Shown here: in pieces, positions 19,176 to 27,168 of the stretch
How the letters are laid out: the number at the start of each line of letters is the position of its first letter
Numbering within the stretch: position 1 is the stretch's first letter
NCBI RefSeq assembly: GCF_902825225.1
Contig: NZ_CADEAK010000002.1
Span: 124,001 to 188,000, forward strand
Direction: 5' to 3'
DNA length: 64,000 nucleotides
DNA from: Bartonella vinsonii subsp. berkhoffii ATCC 51672
Lineage (GTDB): Bacteria; Pseudomonadota; Alphaproteobacteria; Rhizobiales; Rhizobiaceae
Program-made: the position numbers and the translations under genes
The notes under the pieces: model-generated
The model's database searches: none
The model's input: only the letters and a program-made list of their open reading frames with translations
What the model was told of the DNA's origin: nothing

Positions 19176-20144
19176 TATTCTGGTGCGTAAAAAAATAAAC
19201 AGTGCTCGATGAGTCTTATCGCAGCAAACTGCATTCTTAAAACTCAAGGGTGGTTTGTAACGGAACCTAAAAAATATGATTCTCTTTACCGAACCGTTTT
19301 ATTCAAATTTGATTTTATGCGTCTCTATGATAAGTTAAAGCCCATAGTGAAGTAGAGATTTCCAATAAAATTTTTTATAGCTTAAAAATATATTCTCTCT
19401 AATAAGAAATATGATTTCCTACGGATATTTCTATGTCTTTAAACACGATTAGAGCGAGAATTGATTTGTCTTGATAAAGGATTAATACTTATGTTGAAAC
19501 ACATTACAATGAACGAAAGCTTATCAAAATCTCCGAACAAATAATCATGGACTTAAGATTTGTAAAAAACGATAGAAAGAAAAAATACTCATCCCCCAAT
19601 ATAGTTACAATGTAGATATAGTTCGGCATTTGGCTTGCTTTGCATTAACGGACCAAATTGATATACTGAAGTTCTATCAAAATTCTCTAGCAACAGACAA
19701 TTTCTCAATTTCTAAACATTTGGGTGCCGATGATAGAGAAACCCATTTAATTACGCTGTCTAACTTGCTGTAGAACCTTACTCATATTCTACATGAACCC
19801 TAAGTATTAAGAACAAATCTTAGTTTGCAAGAATTAGTTTTTCTCAACACAGTTACAGTTACCAACTGCTTAAAACTATGAGAATTGGCAATCTATCGCA
19901 ATAAAGACTACAATTATAATGCTTATTTATAAATAAAGACTGCCTCTCCAACATAGTGTATAATCTTGATATAACAGTGCATCTTTCATACTCGAATAAA
20001 CGCATTTGCGCTTTTATGGTTTTATCATCGCTCGGTACTTAAGATATCAGCGCAGCATTTTTATATATCAAATTCCCAAAAGAATATACTGCTTGAATTC
20101 ATGTTTCTTGATATTCTTATAACTTTGCAAATATTGCCTATGCA
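19176..20144. other. Coding-poor stretch with one coding-like fragment
   Basis: Nearly 1 kb, rich in A and T. The only coding-like piece is around 19610-19773, where the forward frame reads VDIVRHLACFALTDQIDIL and continues DNFSISKHLGADDRETHL to a TAG. It lacks a start and looks like a relic. The rest shows nothing I can support. Confidence 0.35.
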
Positions 20145-20432
20145 CTATGTTATTTCTAGTTCTTCAAGCGCATAACCATTCTCCAACCATTCTTTAATCC
20201 ACTTAGGTCTACGCCCACGTCCATTCCACAATTCCCACTGGTTATTGGGATTTCTATAATGACGTTCTTTACTTACAAGATCAGCGATATCAATTCCATG
20301 TGCGTTAGCAATTTCAAGAATTTTTCGTCGTGCATTCTGCTTTTCTTTTGCGTGTCGTTTTTTCAATTCCACATCAATTTTAGCACGCATCTCTTGTAAC
20401 TCATCAAAGTTCATATTTTTGAGATCATTCAC
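20145..20432 (-). CDS. H-NS family nucleoid-associated regulator
   Basis: A 95-aa protein with an N-terminal oligomerisation helix region (LQEMRAKIDVELKKRHAKEK) and the diagnostic C-terminal H-NS DNA-binding motif YRNPNNQWELWNGRGRRPKW (near residues 58-77), followed by IKEWLENGYALEELEI. Such proteins bind AT-rich DNA and silence transferred genes. GTG 20432 is chosen because AGGGGAG lies eight bases upstream; an upstream in-frame ATG at 20486 lacks a site. It is divergent from the trw cluster across a 128-base gap containing a palindrome, so autoregulation and trw control are plausible inferences. Whether it corresponds to the regulators named KorA or KorB in Bartonella literature I cannot tell. 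Confidence 0.85.
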   Translation of the reverse strand: MNDLKNMNFDELQEMRAKIDVELKKRHAKEKQNARRKILEIANAHGIDIADLVSKERHYRNPNNQWELWNGRGRRPKWIKEWLENGYALEELEIT

Positions 20433-20560
20433 CTTAATTACTCCCCTTGCAAAAAAGAATTGTGCTTTGTCATAATTTAAACACAATTATAGACAATTTT
20501 TGTCTATTTATTATCAAAATTAAAATTACGATGAATATAACACTTTGACGGAGATATCCT
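20433..20560. promoter_or_regulatory. Divergent control region of the trw island
   Basis: The gap between the H-NS-like gene and the first rightward gene. It is very AT-rich. AATTGTG and CACAATT (about 20457-20488) form one dyad, and the perfect 19-bp palindrome at 20489-20507 sits beside it. Promoters for both directions should lie here, though I cannot assign -35/-10 boxes with confidence. Confidence 0.5.
20489..20507. promoter_or_regulatory. 19-bp palindrome, candidate operator
   Basis: ATAGACAA and TTGTCTAT are exact reverse complements around a TTT centre. Two half-sites of eight bases in the middle of a divergent promoter region are typical of a dimeric repressor operator. The binding protein is unknown. 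H-NS itself does not need such a site, so a Kor-type regulator is more likely. Confidence 0.5.
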
Positions 20561-21187
20561 TTGGACCACGAAGAGTTATTAATTTGTATCTTAGCTTTCA
20601 CAGCTACATCCTTTTTCAGTTTGCTCACTGAGATTGGTAAGTGGAGCATACAAATTTCATCACGCCTCACTAACTCTTGTGAACCAGTGGTCAAAAGTGA
20701 ATATAAATCGTCATTTTATAAATTATGGCAATACATGATAAAGAGCAAGCCCTCTATATGTAATGAAAGTGCAGTTCGTTTTAACAATAAGAAATACATT
20801 CATATACAGCAATCTTCTCCTTCATATTCGTACTCTCCAGAAAAATTGAAGCAATCAGAAAATTACACGAAAATATTAAACTTAGCGCCCTATAGAAAAC
20901 AATCATCAATTGAAAATAATCTTTCTTTCTATAAATGCAATAATTATAGCGTTGGTTCACTTAATGTGTGCAATTTTATTCCATATGTTTACATGGTTTG
21001 TGGAATGTTGGCTTGTATTAAAAATGTTCTTAGAAAAAATCAAATCTGTGCGTGTAAAGAGTCTTTTAAATTGGATAATTTTACTTCACGGGTTAATGGA
21101 AATGCAGTGTGTCAGCGCTTAGAAAGAACGCACAGAATTTACGTTTACATCAATAGAGTTTTTTATCATCAGGTGTGTTGCTTATGA
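20561..21187 (+). CDS. Hypothetical protein at the head of the trw cluster
   Basis: A 208-aa reading frame beginning with TTG at 20561, seven bases after a GGAG. A moderately hydrophobic N-terminus (LLICILAFTATSFFSLL) could be a membrane anchor or signal. The middle is Ser/Tyr/Lys-rich and the C-terminal half has several cysteines (VCGMLACIKN, ICACKES). I recognise no family and see no helix-turn-helix. Its TGA overlaps the ATG of the next gene, suggesting translational coupling and that the frame is real. It occupies the promoter-proximal slot of the trw operon. It could be a lineage-specific T4SS accessory protein or a decaying gene. Confidence 0.5.
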   Translation: MDHEELLICILAFTATSFFSLLTEIGKWSIQISSRLTNSCEPVVKSEYKSSFYKLWQYMIKSKPSICNESAVRFNNKKYIHIQQSSPSYSYSPEKLKQSENYTKILNLAPYRKQSSIENNLSFYKCNNYSVGSLNVCNFIPYVYMVCGMLACIKNVLRKNQICACKESFKLDNFTSRVNGNAVCQRLERTHRIYVYINRVFYHQVCCL

Positions 21188-21834
21188 CTATTCCAGATTT
21201 CATAATGCTTGCTGCTGCCTGTGCGCCAGCTCCATATTCTGCAACAGTTTCAACTGTTGTTATGGAGGAATCATGGGATAATATCTGTGAAATAAGTATG
21301 CGTAATGAATTATTACATCAACCATTTACGTTTAGAGAAACCACCGCAACAGCTAAACAGCTTAAGCAAAATGAATATGATTTTGACATATCTTTAGAAC
21401 AAATTGATGTTCAACATTCAAAATGGTTTCATGTTTCTCGTTCGAGTGCATCTAGTTCATGCAAAAATCTTAAAGCTTTACAAACCGCTCTAACGAATCG
21501 CTATAAACAAACAATATCGAAATGCAACTCTGAACAAACTATATTGCGAGCTGCACTAAGTTTTTACAAGCCGAGAAGTTTTCAAAATGATTTCATTGAT
21601 ACTTCTGTGAAGAAGGTTGGAATCCATATCGCAATGCAAACTCCTGCACACTCAAGTCACTCATCACAAGAACCTGTAAAGCTTCATGCAGAAGAGCCAG
21701 TTCAAACATTGGAAACAAAAACTCTATCTCCCTCCTCGGAAGAACTAGCGGATGTTTTTGTGCAAAAGATAAGTGGTGCTTATGATGTCTTTACAGCAGA
21801 AGATACTTCTTCATTGGAAAAGCAACAGGAATAA
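21184..21834 (+). CDS. trwN: Diverged VirB1/TrwN-like lytic transglycosylase
   Basis: A 216-aa protein aligning along the VirB1 plan: MTIPDFIMLAAACAPAPYSA at the start, VVMEESWDN where family members have V-x-x-ESGGNP, QPFTFRETTATAKQL, FDISLEQID in place of GLGQIN, SSCKNLKALQTALTNRY and ILRAALSFYKPRSF near residue 120. Glu28 aligns with the catalytic glutamate, but the following glycines are replaced by WD and the G of GLGQ by S, so activity is doubtful. No clear signal peptide. ATG 21184 is favoured over GTG 21175 by AGGTG upstream and the ATGA overlap with the preceding gene. The order VirB1, regulator, VirB2 matches IncN/IncW plasmids. Confidence 0.7.
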   Translation: MTIPDFIMLAAACAPAPYSATVSTVVMEESWDNICEISMRNELLHQPFTFRETTATAKQLKQNEYDFDISLEQIDVQHSKWFHVSRSSASSSCKNLKALQTALTNRYKQTISKCNSEQTILRAALSFYKPRSFQNDFIDTSVKKVGIHIAMQTPAHSSHSSQEPVKLHAEEPVQTLETKTLSPSSEELADVFVQKISGAYDVFTAEDTSSLEKQQE

Positions 21835-21960
21835 TAATGACGACATTTATGAATGAGAATTGCAATTTTGATCAGATACAATAATAAAAGGTAGATAAAG
21901 AAATGTTAAAGCTCTAAATTAGTAAGATAAATAAAATCTTTTCTAATTGAGGGCAAAATA
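21835..21960. promoter_or_regulatory. Gap upstream of the korB-position gene, with imperfect dyad
   Basis: AATTAG-t-AAGAT (21917-21928) faces ATCTT-tt-CTAATT (21936-21948) around a short centre. This gives an interrupted dyad ending 12 bases before ATG 21961. It may be an operator or a transcript hairpin. No clear promoter boxes are visible. Confidence 0.4.
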
Positions 21961-22227
21961 ATGAAAATGATAGAGCAAAACAGTGTTGATATAGCATTCC
22001 ATCAAAAAGCAGCGCGTGAAATTACAGTTGTGATGCGCTCAGAAAGAGAATGGTTTTTCACATTTGTTGCAGATGATCCAGTAACCGGAAAAGCAAATAA
22101 ATATACACTTCTTACGCAAAGAGGAAAATTAAGAACTTGGGCTGATCCAAAATATCTCTTTAAATTTCTTCATGAAAGAGGAGTTATTTATGGCAATTTT
22201 AAACTTAATCAGGATGAAAAAACATGA
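21961..22227 (+). CDS. Putative KorB-like trw regulator
   Basis: An 88-aa basic protein reading ITVVMRSEREWFFTFVADD and GKLRTWADPKYLFKFLHERG. The RTWADPKYLFKFL stretch resembles small plasmid regulator/partition-associated proteins. The call rests mainly on position: between VirB1- and VirB2-type genes, where IncN/IncW plasmids place korB. Its TGA overlaps the ATG of the first trwL (ATGA), so translation is coupled. A decayed copy of its 3' end lies before the fifth trwL. An alternative is a T4SS accessory protein without DNA-binding role. Confidence 0.5.
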   Translation: MKMIEQNSVDIAFHQKAAREITVVMRSEREWFFTFVADDPVTGKANKYTLLTQRGKLRTWADPKYLFKFLHERGVIYGNFKLNQDEKT

Positions 22228-22538
22228 AACAATCGAATATTCTCCAGACAGTAATTCGTAATAAACTCATCACAAGTGTTGCGGCTATGACTGTATTTTT
22301 TATGGGCAGTTCTATATGTGCCCAAGCACAAAATTTAACTAATGCAAAAACTGTTTTAGAGAAATTCCAGGCAGAGTTGGGTAAAATTATTCCTGTTGCC
22401 GCTGCGGTTATTCTCTTGTGCTTAGCAATTGGTTATGCAGGGCGTTACATCGAAAAAGATACCTTTGTACGATGGGCAATTGGCGTTGTTATTGCAGGCT
22501 CTGCAGCTGAACTTGCCAATTTATTATTTACAAAATGA
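22224..22538 (+). CDS. trwL: TrwL (VirB2 pilin), copy 1
   Basis: A 104-aa pilin precursor. The N-terminal basic and hydrophobic signal ends near AQAQ, followed by a short soluble segment (NLTNAKTVLEKFQAELGK). Two membrane segments follow: IIPVAAAVILLCLAIGYAG, then FVRWAIGVVIAGSAAELA, joined by the RYIEKDTF loop. VirB2-type pilins form the T4SS pilus shaft. This is the first of five tandem copies; the C-terminal half from AAAVILL onward is nearly invariant among copies 1-4, while the segment after the signal differs. Start overlaps the preceding gene stop. Confidence 0.9.
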   Translation: MKQSNILQTVIRNKLITSVAAMTVFFMGSSICAQAQNLTNAKTVLEKFQAELGKIIPVAAAVILLCLAIGYAGRYIEKDTFVRWAIGVVIAGSAAELANLLFTK

Positions 22539-22696
22539 TAGTGAGAATAAATCGTGAAATTGTATAGTAGAAGTGTCCTTTGTTATTTAAACAGAAATAT
22601 AAATTTCAGTAATTTTATTCATATCAATATAAAATATTACTTATAAATAAAAAAGTGTTTTTTATGCCAACTATACTTTAAATAAAGGTAAATAAT

Positions 22697-23011
22697 ATGA
22701 AGCAATTCAACGTTCTTAGAGAGACAATGAGCAATAAAATTAACGTAATTATTGCAATAGCAAGTGTATTTTTTATGACTCATTCCGTGTATGCTCAAGC
22801 ACAAGGCTTAGAAAATGCAAAAAAAGCTCTAGAGGCATTCAAAAAGCAATTAGATATCCTTATCCCTTTAGCTGCTGCTGTTATACTTTTATGTTTGGCA
22901 ATTGGTTATGCAGGGCGTTACATCGAAAAAGATACATTTGTACGATGGGCAATCGGCGTTGTCATTGCAGGCTCTGCAGCCGAGATCGCTAAATTATTAT
23001 TTAAAGGATAA
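22697..23011 (+). CDS. trwL: TrwL (VirB2 pilin), copy 2
   Basis: A 104-aa pilin with the same layout as copy 1: signal peptide ending AQAQ, variable segment GLENAKKALEAFKKQLDILI, then the conserved two-helix block AAAVILLCLAIGYAGRYIEK and WAIGVVIAGSAAE. GAAGGT-type purines are weak here, but AAAGGTAAATAAT precedes ATG 22697. The spacer before it is itself repeated ahead of copy 3 with few changes, giving a repeat period of 472-473 bases. Tandem duplication followed by divergence of the exposed N-terminal part is the likely history. Confidence 0.9.
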   Translation: MKQFNVLRETMSNKINVIIAIASVFFMTHSVYAQAQGLENAKKALEAFKKQLDILIPLAAAVILLCLAIGYAGRYIEKDTFVRWAIGVVIAGSAAEIAKLLFKG

Positions 23012-23168
23012 TAAGAATGAATCATAAAGTTTTATAGTATGAAGTATCTTTTGTTATTCAAACAGAAGTATAAATTTCAGTGATTCTACCCAATCAATAT
23101 AAGCTATTACTTATAACTAAGGAAAAATGTTTTTTTTGCAAACTATACTCTGAATAAAGGTAAATAAT

Positions 23169-23489
23169 ATGAAACAATTCAACACTCTTAAAGCAACAAT
23201 AAGCAATAAAATTAATGTAATTATTGCAACAACAAGTGTGTTTTTTATAACACGCTCTGTATATGCTCAAGCAGCAGGTTTGGGTAATGCAAAAAAGGCT
23301 TTAGATGCATTCAAAAAAGAGCTTGTTGAAAACATTATTCCTATTGCCGCGGCTGTTATCCTTTTGTGTTTAGCAATTGGTTATGCAGGGCGTTACATCG
23401 AAAAAGATACCTTTGTACGATGGGCAATTGGCGTTATCATTGCTGGCTCAGCAACCCAAATTGCCACAATGTTATTTAAACCACAATGA
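23169..23489 (+). CDS. trwL: TrwL (VirB2 pilin), copy 3
   Basis: A 106-aa pilin. Signal peptide to about residue 36 (VYAQA), variable part AGLGNAKKALDAFKKELVEN with two extra residues relative to copy 2, then the shared membrane block. Its last residues (GSATQIATMLFKPQ) match copy 4 rather than copies 1 and 2, so copies 3 and 4 form a subgroup. The same AAAGGTAAATAAT leader as copy 2 precedes the ATG. Confidence 0.9.
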   Translation: MKQFNTLKATISNKINVIIATTSVFFITRSVYAQAAGLGNAKKALDAFKKELVENIIPIAAAVILLCLAIGYAGRYIEKDTFVRWAIGVIIAGSATQIATMLFKPQ

Positions 23490-23609
23490 GGTTAATATTC
23501 AAATAGTGGAATACAAAGTATTTTTTCAAAAGCGAAGATTTTTCATGAGTTGCAAAAGACCAATGAATGTCTCGCCCATATCGAGAGTATAAAAACGTTA
23601 GAGTAAAAT

Positions 23610-23921
23610 ATGAAACCATGTAATAATTCCCAATCAAAAATTAACAGCAAAATTATCACAATTTCTGCAGCTATAACCGCATTTTTTGTATCTCATCCTG
23701 CATATGCAAAACTAGAAAATGCTAAAAAAGTTTTAAAAACATTTAAAGAAGAACTTGTTGAAAAAATTATCCCCATTGCCGCGGCTGTTATACTTTTATG
23801 CTTAGCAATTGGTTACGCAGGACGCTATATCGAAAAGGATACATTTGTGCGGTGGGCGGTTGGTGTTATCATTGCTGGATCAGCAACCCAAATTGCTACC
23901 ATGTTATTTACGCCAAATTAA
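23610..23921 (+). CDS. trwL: TrwL (VirB2 pilin), copy 4
   Basis: A 103-aa pilin. The signal peptide (IITISAAITAFFVSHPAYA) is followed by a shorter variable segment KLENAKKVLKTFKEELVEK and the common C-terminal membrane pair ending GSATQIATMLFTPN. The spacer before it (about 120 bases) is shorter than and unlike the spacers before copies 2 and 3. Closest to copy 3 in sequence. Confidence 0.9.
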   Translation: MKPCNNSQSKINSKIITISAAITAFFVSHPAYAKLENAKKVLKTFKEELVEKIIPIAAAVILLCLAIGYAGRYIEKDTFVRWAVGVIIAGSATQIATMLFTPN

Positions 23922-23980
23922 AGCAAATCATGAACTTAAAAGGCATAAAGTGTTTTTAATAAGCCATGTCAATTGGTTGT

Positions 23981-24061
23981 AGATGTATCTATAATAACTT
24001 TTCTTATGCTATAAAAATAGGTGTTGTTTATGGCGATTTCAATCATAATGAAGGTAAAAAA
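23981..24061 (+). pseudogene. Relic of the 3' end of the KorB-like gene
   Basis: The frame entering copy 5 of trwL reads YNNFSYAIKIGVVYGDFNHN then EGKKMKQSNIL. The intact gene at 21961-22227 ends KFLHERGVIYGNFKLNQDEK and is followed by MKQSNIL. The nucleotide match runs across the junction, so a gene-plus-trwL unit was duplicated and all but the tail of the regulator copy was lost. The relic is open and in frame with trwL, but no start with a ribosome site is seen. Confidence 0.65.
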
Positions 24062-24373
24062 ATGAAACAATCAAATATTCTTGATGCAGAAACCGGTAAA
24101 AAGATCAGTGGTATTATTATAACATCAATTGTGTTCTTGCTGACCGAACCAGCATATGCTCAAACGGGAACCAAGGCCATAGATATTTTTACAGGTATGC
24201 AATATGGGTTAAGTATGATTATTCCCATTGTTGGCGCTATTATTTTTTTATTTCTATTGCTTATTTATCTGTTTCGCATCATCTCAAGGGCTACATTCAT
24301 ACGGTGGTCGTTCAGTGTCATCGTCGCAGGTGCAGCGTTTTATATTAGCACTCTCTTATTTTACATCAACTAA
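24062..24373 (+). CDS. trwL: TrwL (VirB2 pilin), copy 5, divergent
   Basis: A 103-aa pilin related to copy 1 at its first residues (MKQSNIL) but different elsewhere: signal ending AYAQT, segment GTKAIDIFTGMQYGLSM, and membrane helices IIPIVGAIIFLFLLLIYLF and WSFSVIVAGAAFYISTLLF. The RATFIRW loop corresponds to KDTFVRW in copies 1-4. It lacks the near-identical C-terminal block of the others. It is therefore either an older paralogue or the ancestral copy. ATG 24062 follows GAAGG; the frame extends upstream only through a relic. Confidence 0.85.
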   Translation: MKQSNILDAETGKKISGIIITSIVFLLTEPAYAQTGTKAIDIFTGMQYGLSMIIPIVGAIIFLFLLLIYLFRIISRATFIRWSFSVIVAGAAFYISTLLFYIN

Positions 24374-24385
24374 CCGGAGCAACCA

Positions 24386-24694
24386 GTGAAACCACAAAAA
24401 CATGAAGCATTTCCTTTATTTAAGGGAGCGACCCGTGTTCCAACAATTTGGGGTGTGCCTATGATGCCACTTATTGTTATGGTTGTAGGTGTTGCTACTA
24501 TTGCTATGACAGTAAATATCTTTTTGTGGGTAATCGCGCCACCATTATGGTTCATTATGGTGCAAATTACCAAAAACGATGATAAAGCATTCCGTATCTG
24601 GTGGTTGTGGATTGATACCAAATTTCGCAACCGTAACAAAGGCTTTTGGGGCGCATCAAGTTACAGTCCTTCTAATTACCGCAAAAGGAGATAA
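24386..24694 (+). CDS. trwM: TrwM (VirB3)
   Basis: A 102-aa VirB3 homologue, a small inner-membrane T4SS component that works with VirB4. The short N-terminus (PLFKGATRVPTIWGVPMMPL) resembles the family start, followed by adjoining hydrophobic segments (LIVMVVGVATIAMTV and IFLWVIAPPLWFIMV), then a cytoplasmic tail with the FRIWWLWIDTKFRNRN motif. The start is GTG 24386 after CCGGAG. It begins 12 bases beyond the last trwL and ends two bases before trwK, consistent with one operon. Confidence 0.93.
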   Translation: MKPQKHEAFPLFKGATRVPTIWGVPMMPLIVMVVGVATIAMTVNIFLWVIAPPLWFIMVQITKNDDKAFRIWWLWIDTKFRNRNKGFWGASSYSPSNYRKRR

Positions 24695-24696
24695 AT

Positions 24697-27168
24697 ATGA
24701 CGGTTGTTGAAAGCAACAAGCGACTTCTATCAGAGACACCAGTAAGCCTGTTTATTCCCTATTCACACCACATTACAGATACGATCATCTCTACAAAAAA
24801 TGCGGAATACTTGTCGATCTGGAAAATTGATGGGCGTTCACATCAAAGCGCTTCAGAAGAAGATATTTTCCAATGGACAAAAGAGTTAAACAATACCTTA
24901 CGCGGTATTGCATCAGCCAACTTATCACTATGGACTCATATCGTACGTCGGCGCGTCTATGAATACCCTGATTCAACATTTGATCAAATGTTTTGCTATC
25001 AACTCGATGAAAAATACCAGCAAAGCTTTACTGGTTATAATCTGATGGTCAATGACTTGTATCTGACTGTCGTTTATCAACCTATAGCTGATAGAATTAT
25101 GTCCTTCTTTTCCCAGCATGAACGTGAAACGCTTGATCAAAAAAAGATGCGGCAAGAGTCGTCTATAAAGGCTCTCAATGAGATTAACAATACCTTAGGT
25201 CAATCGTTAAAACGTTACGGTGCAGAGCTTCTTGGAGCTTATGAAAAAAATGGCCATGCTTATTCTTCTGCACTCGAATTTCTTGGAATGCTAGTCAATG
25301 GCGAATACCGTCCTATGCCGATATGTCATGACCGTTTTGCTGATTATATGTCTATTAATCGGCCTTTTTTCTCAAAATGGGGAGCTCTTGGTGAACTACG
25401 TACAACCAGTGGAACGCGTAGATTTGGCATGCTAGAAATTAAGGAATATGACACGACAACAAAGCCAGGACAACTAAATGTTTTGTTGGAAAGTGATTTC
25501 GAATTCGTGCTAACACAAAGCTTTTCGGTACTTTCACGACATGCTGCCAAGGATTATTTACAGCGGCATCAGCGTAATCTTATCGACGCTCGTGATGTGG
25601 CGACGAGTCAAATTGAACAAATTGACGAAGCACTCAACCAGCTTGTCAGTGGACATTTTGTCATGGGGGAGCATCATTGCACACTAACACTTTACGGCGA
25701 TACAATTCAACAAGTTCGCGACCATATGGCAAAAGCGAGTGCTGCACTGCTAGACGTTGCAGTATTGCCAAAACCTGTAGATTTAGCTATAGAGGCTGGT
25801 TATTGGGCACAACTTCCTGCAAATTGGAAATGGCGACCACGTCCTGCACCAATCACATCGCTGAACTTTTTATCATTCTCATCCTTTCATAATTTTATGT
25901 CAGGTAAACCAACCGGGAACCCATGGGGACCAGCGGTTACAATTCTTAAAACAACCAGTAAAACGCCTCTTTATTTCAATTTTCATGCCTCCAAACTTGA
26001 AGAAGATTCAACAGACAAGCGATTACTTGGTAATACCGCACTTATCGGACAATCAGGTTCTGGTAAAACTGTACTTCTCGGATTTTTGTTAGCGCAAGCA
26101 CAAAAATTCAAGCCAACAACTGTTGTCTTTGATAAAGATCGTGGTATGGAAATTGCTATTCGGGCGATGGGAGGTCGATATCTGTCATTTAAAGCTGGCA
26201 AGCAGAGTGGTTTCAACCCATTCCAACTCCCGCCTACACAAGAAAATCTGATTTTTCTGAAACAATTTGTTAAAAAATTGGCAGAAGCTGGTGGTGAAGT
26301 CACGCACCATGACGAAGAAGAAATTAACCAAGCTGTCACATCTATTATGAGTAGCAACATTGATAGATCCCTGCGTCGTTTGTCTTTCCTCGTGCAATTC
26401 TTACCAAATCCGCATCTGAGTGATTATAATGCCTCTCCATCTGTCCATGCTCGTTTAATAAAGTGGTGTGAAGGTGGTGATTATGGATGGTTATTTGATA
26501 ATCCCAGTGATGCACTTGATCTCTCAACGCATCAAATTTACGGCTTTGATATTACTGAATTCTTAGACAACCCAGAGACTCGTACTCCGGTGATGATGTA
26601 TTTGCTTTATCGCACAGAAGGAATGATTAGCGGTCAACGGTTTATGTATATCTTCGATGAATTCTGGAAACCTTTACAAGATCCGTACTTTGAGGATTTA
26701 GCAAAAAATAAACAAAAGACTATTCGTAAACAAAATGGTATTTTTGTTTACGCTACACAAGAGCCTGGAGATGCGTTAGAAAGCAATATCGCTAAAACGC
26801 TCATTCAGCAGTGCGCAACCTACATTTTTCTAGCTAATCCAAAAGCAAATTATGAAGATTATACAGAAGGCTTTAAACTCACAGATGCTGAATTTGAATT
26901 GATTAAAGGACTTGGTGAATTTAGTCGTCAATTTCTCATAAAACAAGGTGACCAATCTGCCCTTGCAGAACTGAATCTTGGCAAATTCCATGTGACAATT
27001 GATGGAAAAACCATTGAACGCGACTTTAGTGATGAACTTCTCGTGTTATCGAGTACACCCGACAATGCAGAGATAGCAGAAAATATTATCGCTGAAGTAG
27101 GCGATGATCCAGCAATATGGTTACCAGTTTTTTTAGAACATGTAAAAAATAATAAGAGGGAAACATGA
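24697..27168 (+). CDS. trwK: TrwK (VirB4 ATPase)
   Basis: An 823-aa T4SS ATPase powering pilus biogenesis and secretion. The N-terminal CagE/VirB4 domain spans about residues 1-420. The motor domain contains Walker A GQSGSGKT near 451-458, FDKDRGMEIAIRAMGG soon after, Walker B MYIFDEFWK near 650, and the IRKQNGIFVYATQEPGDAL motif near 677. Full length for the family, with no break. Preceded by AAAGGAG. The terminal ATGA overlaps the first trwJ start, so expression is coupled. Confidence 0.96.
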   Translation: MTVVESNKRLLSETPVSLFIPYSHHITDTIISTKNAEYLSIWKIDGRSHQSASEEDIFQWTKELNNTLRGIASANLSLWTHIVRRRVYEYPDSTFDQMFCYQLDEKYQQSFTGYNLMVNDLYLTVVYQPIADRIMSFFSQHERETLDQKKMRQESSIKALNEINNTLGQSLKRYGAELLGAYEKNGHAYSSALEFLGMLVNGEYRPMPICHDRFADYMSINRPFFSKWGALGELRTTSGTRRFGMLEIKEYDTTTKPGQLNVLLESDFEFVLTQSFSVLSRHAAKDYLQRHQRNLIDARDVATSQIEQIDEALNQLVSGHFVMGEHHCTLTLYGDTIQQVRDHMAKASAALLDVAVLPKPVDLAIEAGYWAQLPANWKWRPRPAPITSLNFLSFSSFHNFMSGKPTGNPWGPAVTILKTTSKTPLYFNFHASKLEEDSTDKRLLGNTALIGQSGSGKTVLLGFLLAQAQKFKPTTVVFDKDRGMEIAIRAMGGRYLSFKAGKQSGFNPFQLPPTQENLIFLKQFVKKLAEAGGEVTHHDEEEINQAVTSIMSSNIDRSLRRLSFLVQFLPNPHLSDYNASPSVHARLIKWCEGGDYGWLFDNPSDALDLSTHQIYGFDITEFLDNPETRTPVMMYLLYRTEGMISGQRFMYIFDEFWKPLQDPYFEDLAKNKQKTIRKQNGIFVYATQEPGDALESNIAKTLIQQCATYIFLANPKANYEDYTEGFKLTDAEFELIKGLGEFSRQFLIKQGDQSALAELNLGKFHVTIDGKTIERDFSDELLVLSSTPDNAEIAENIIAEVGDDPAIWLPVFLEHVKNNKRET

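Noticed and set aside
17782-20144. tRNA or integrase attachment site at the trw border
   Set aside because: I found no cloverleaf-like sequence, integrase gene or flanking direct repeat.
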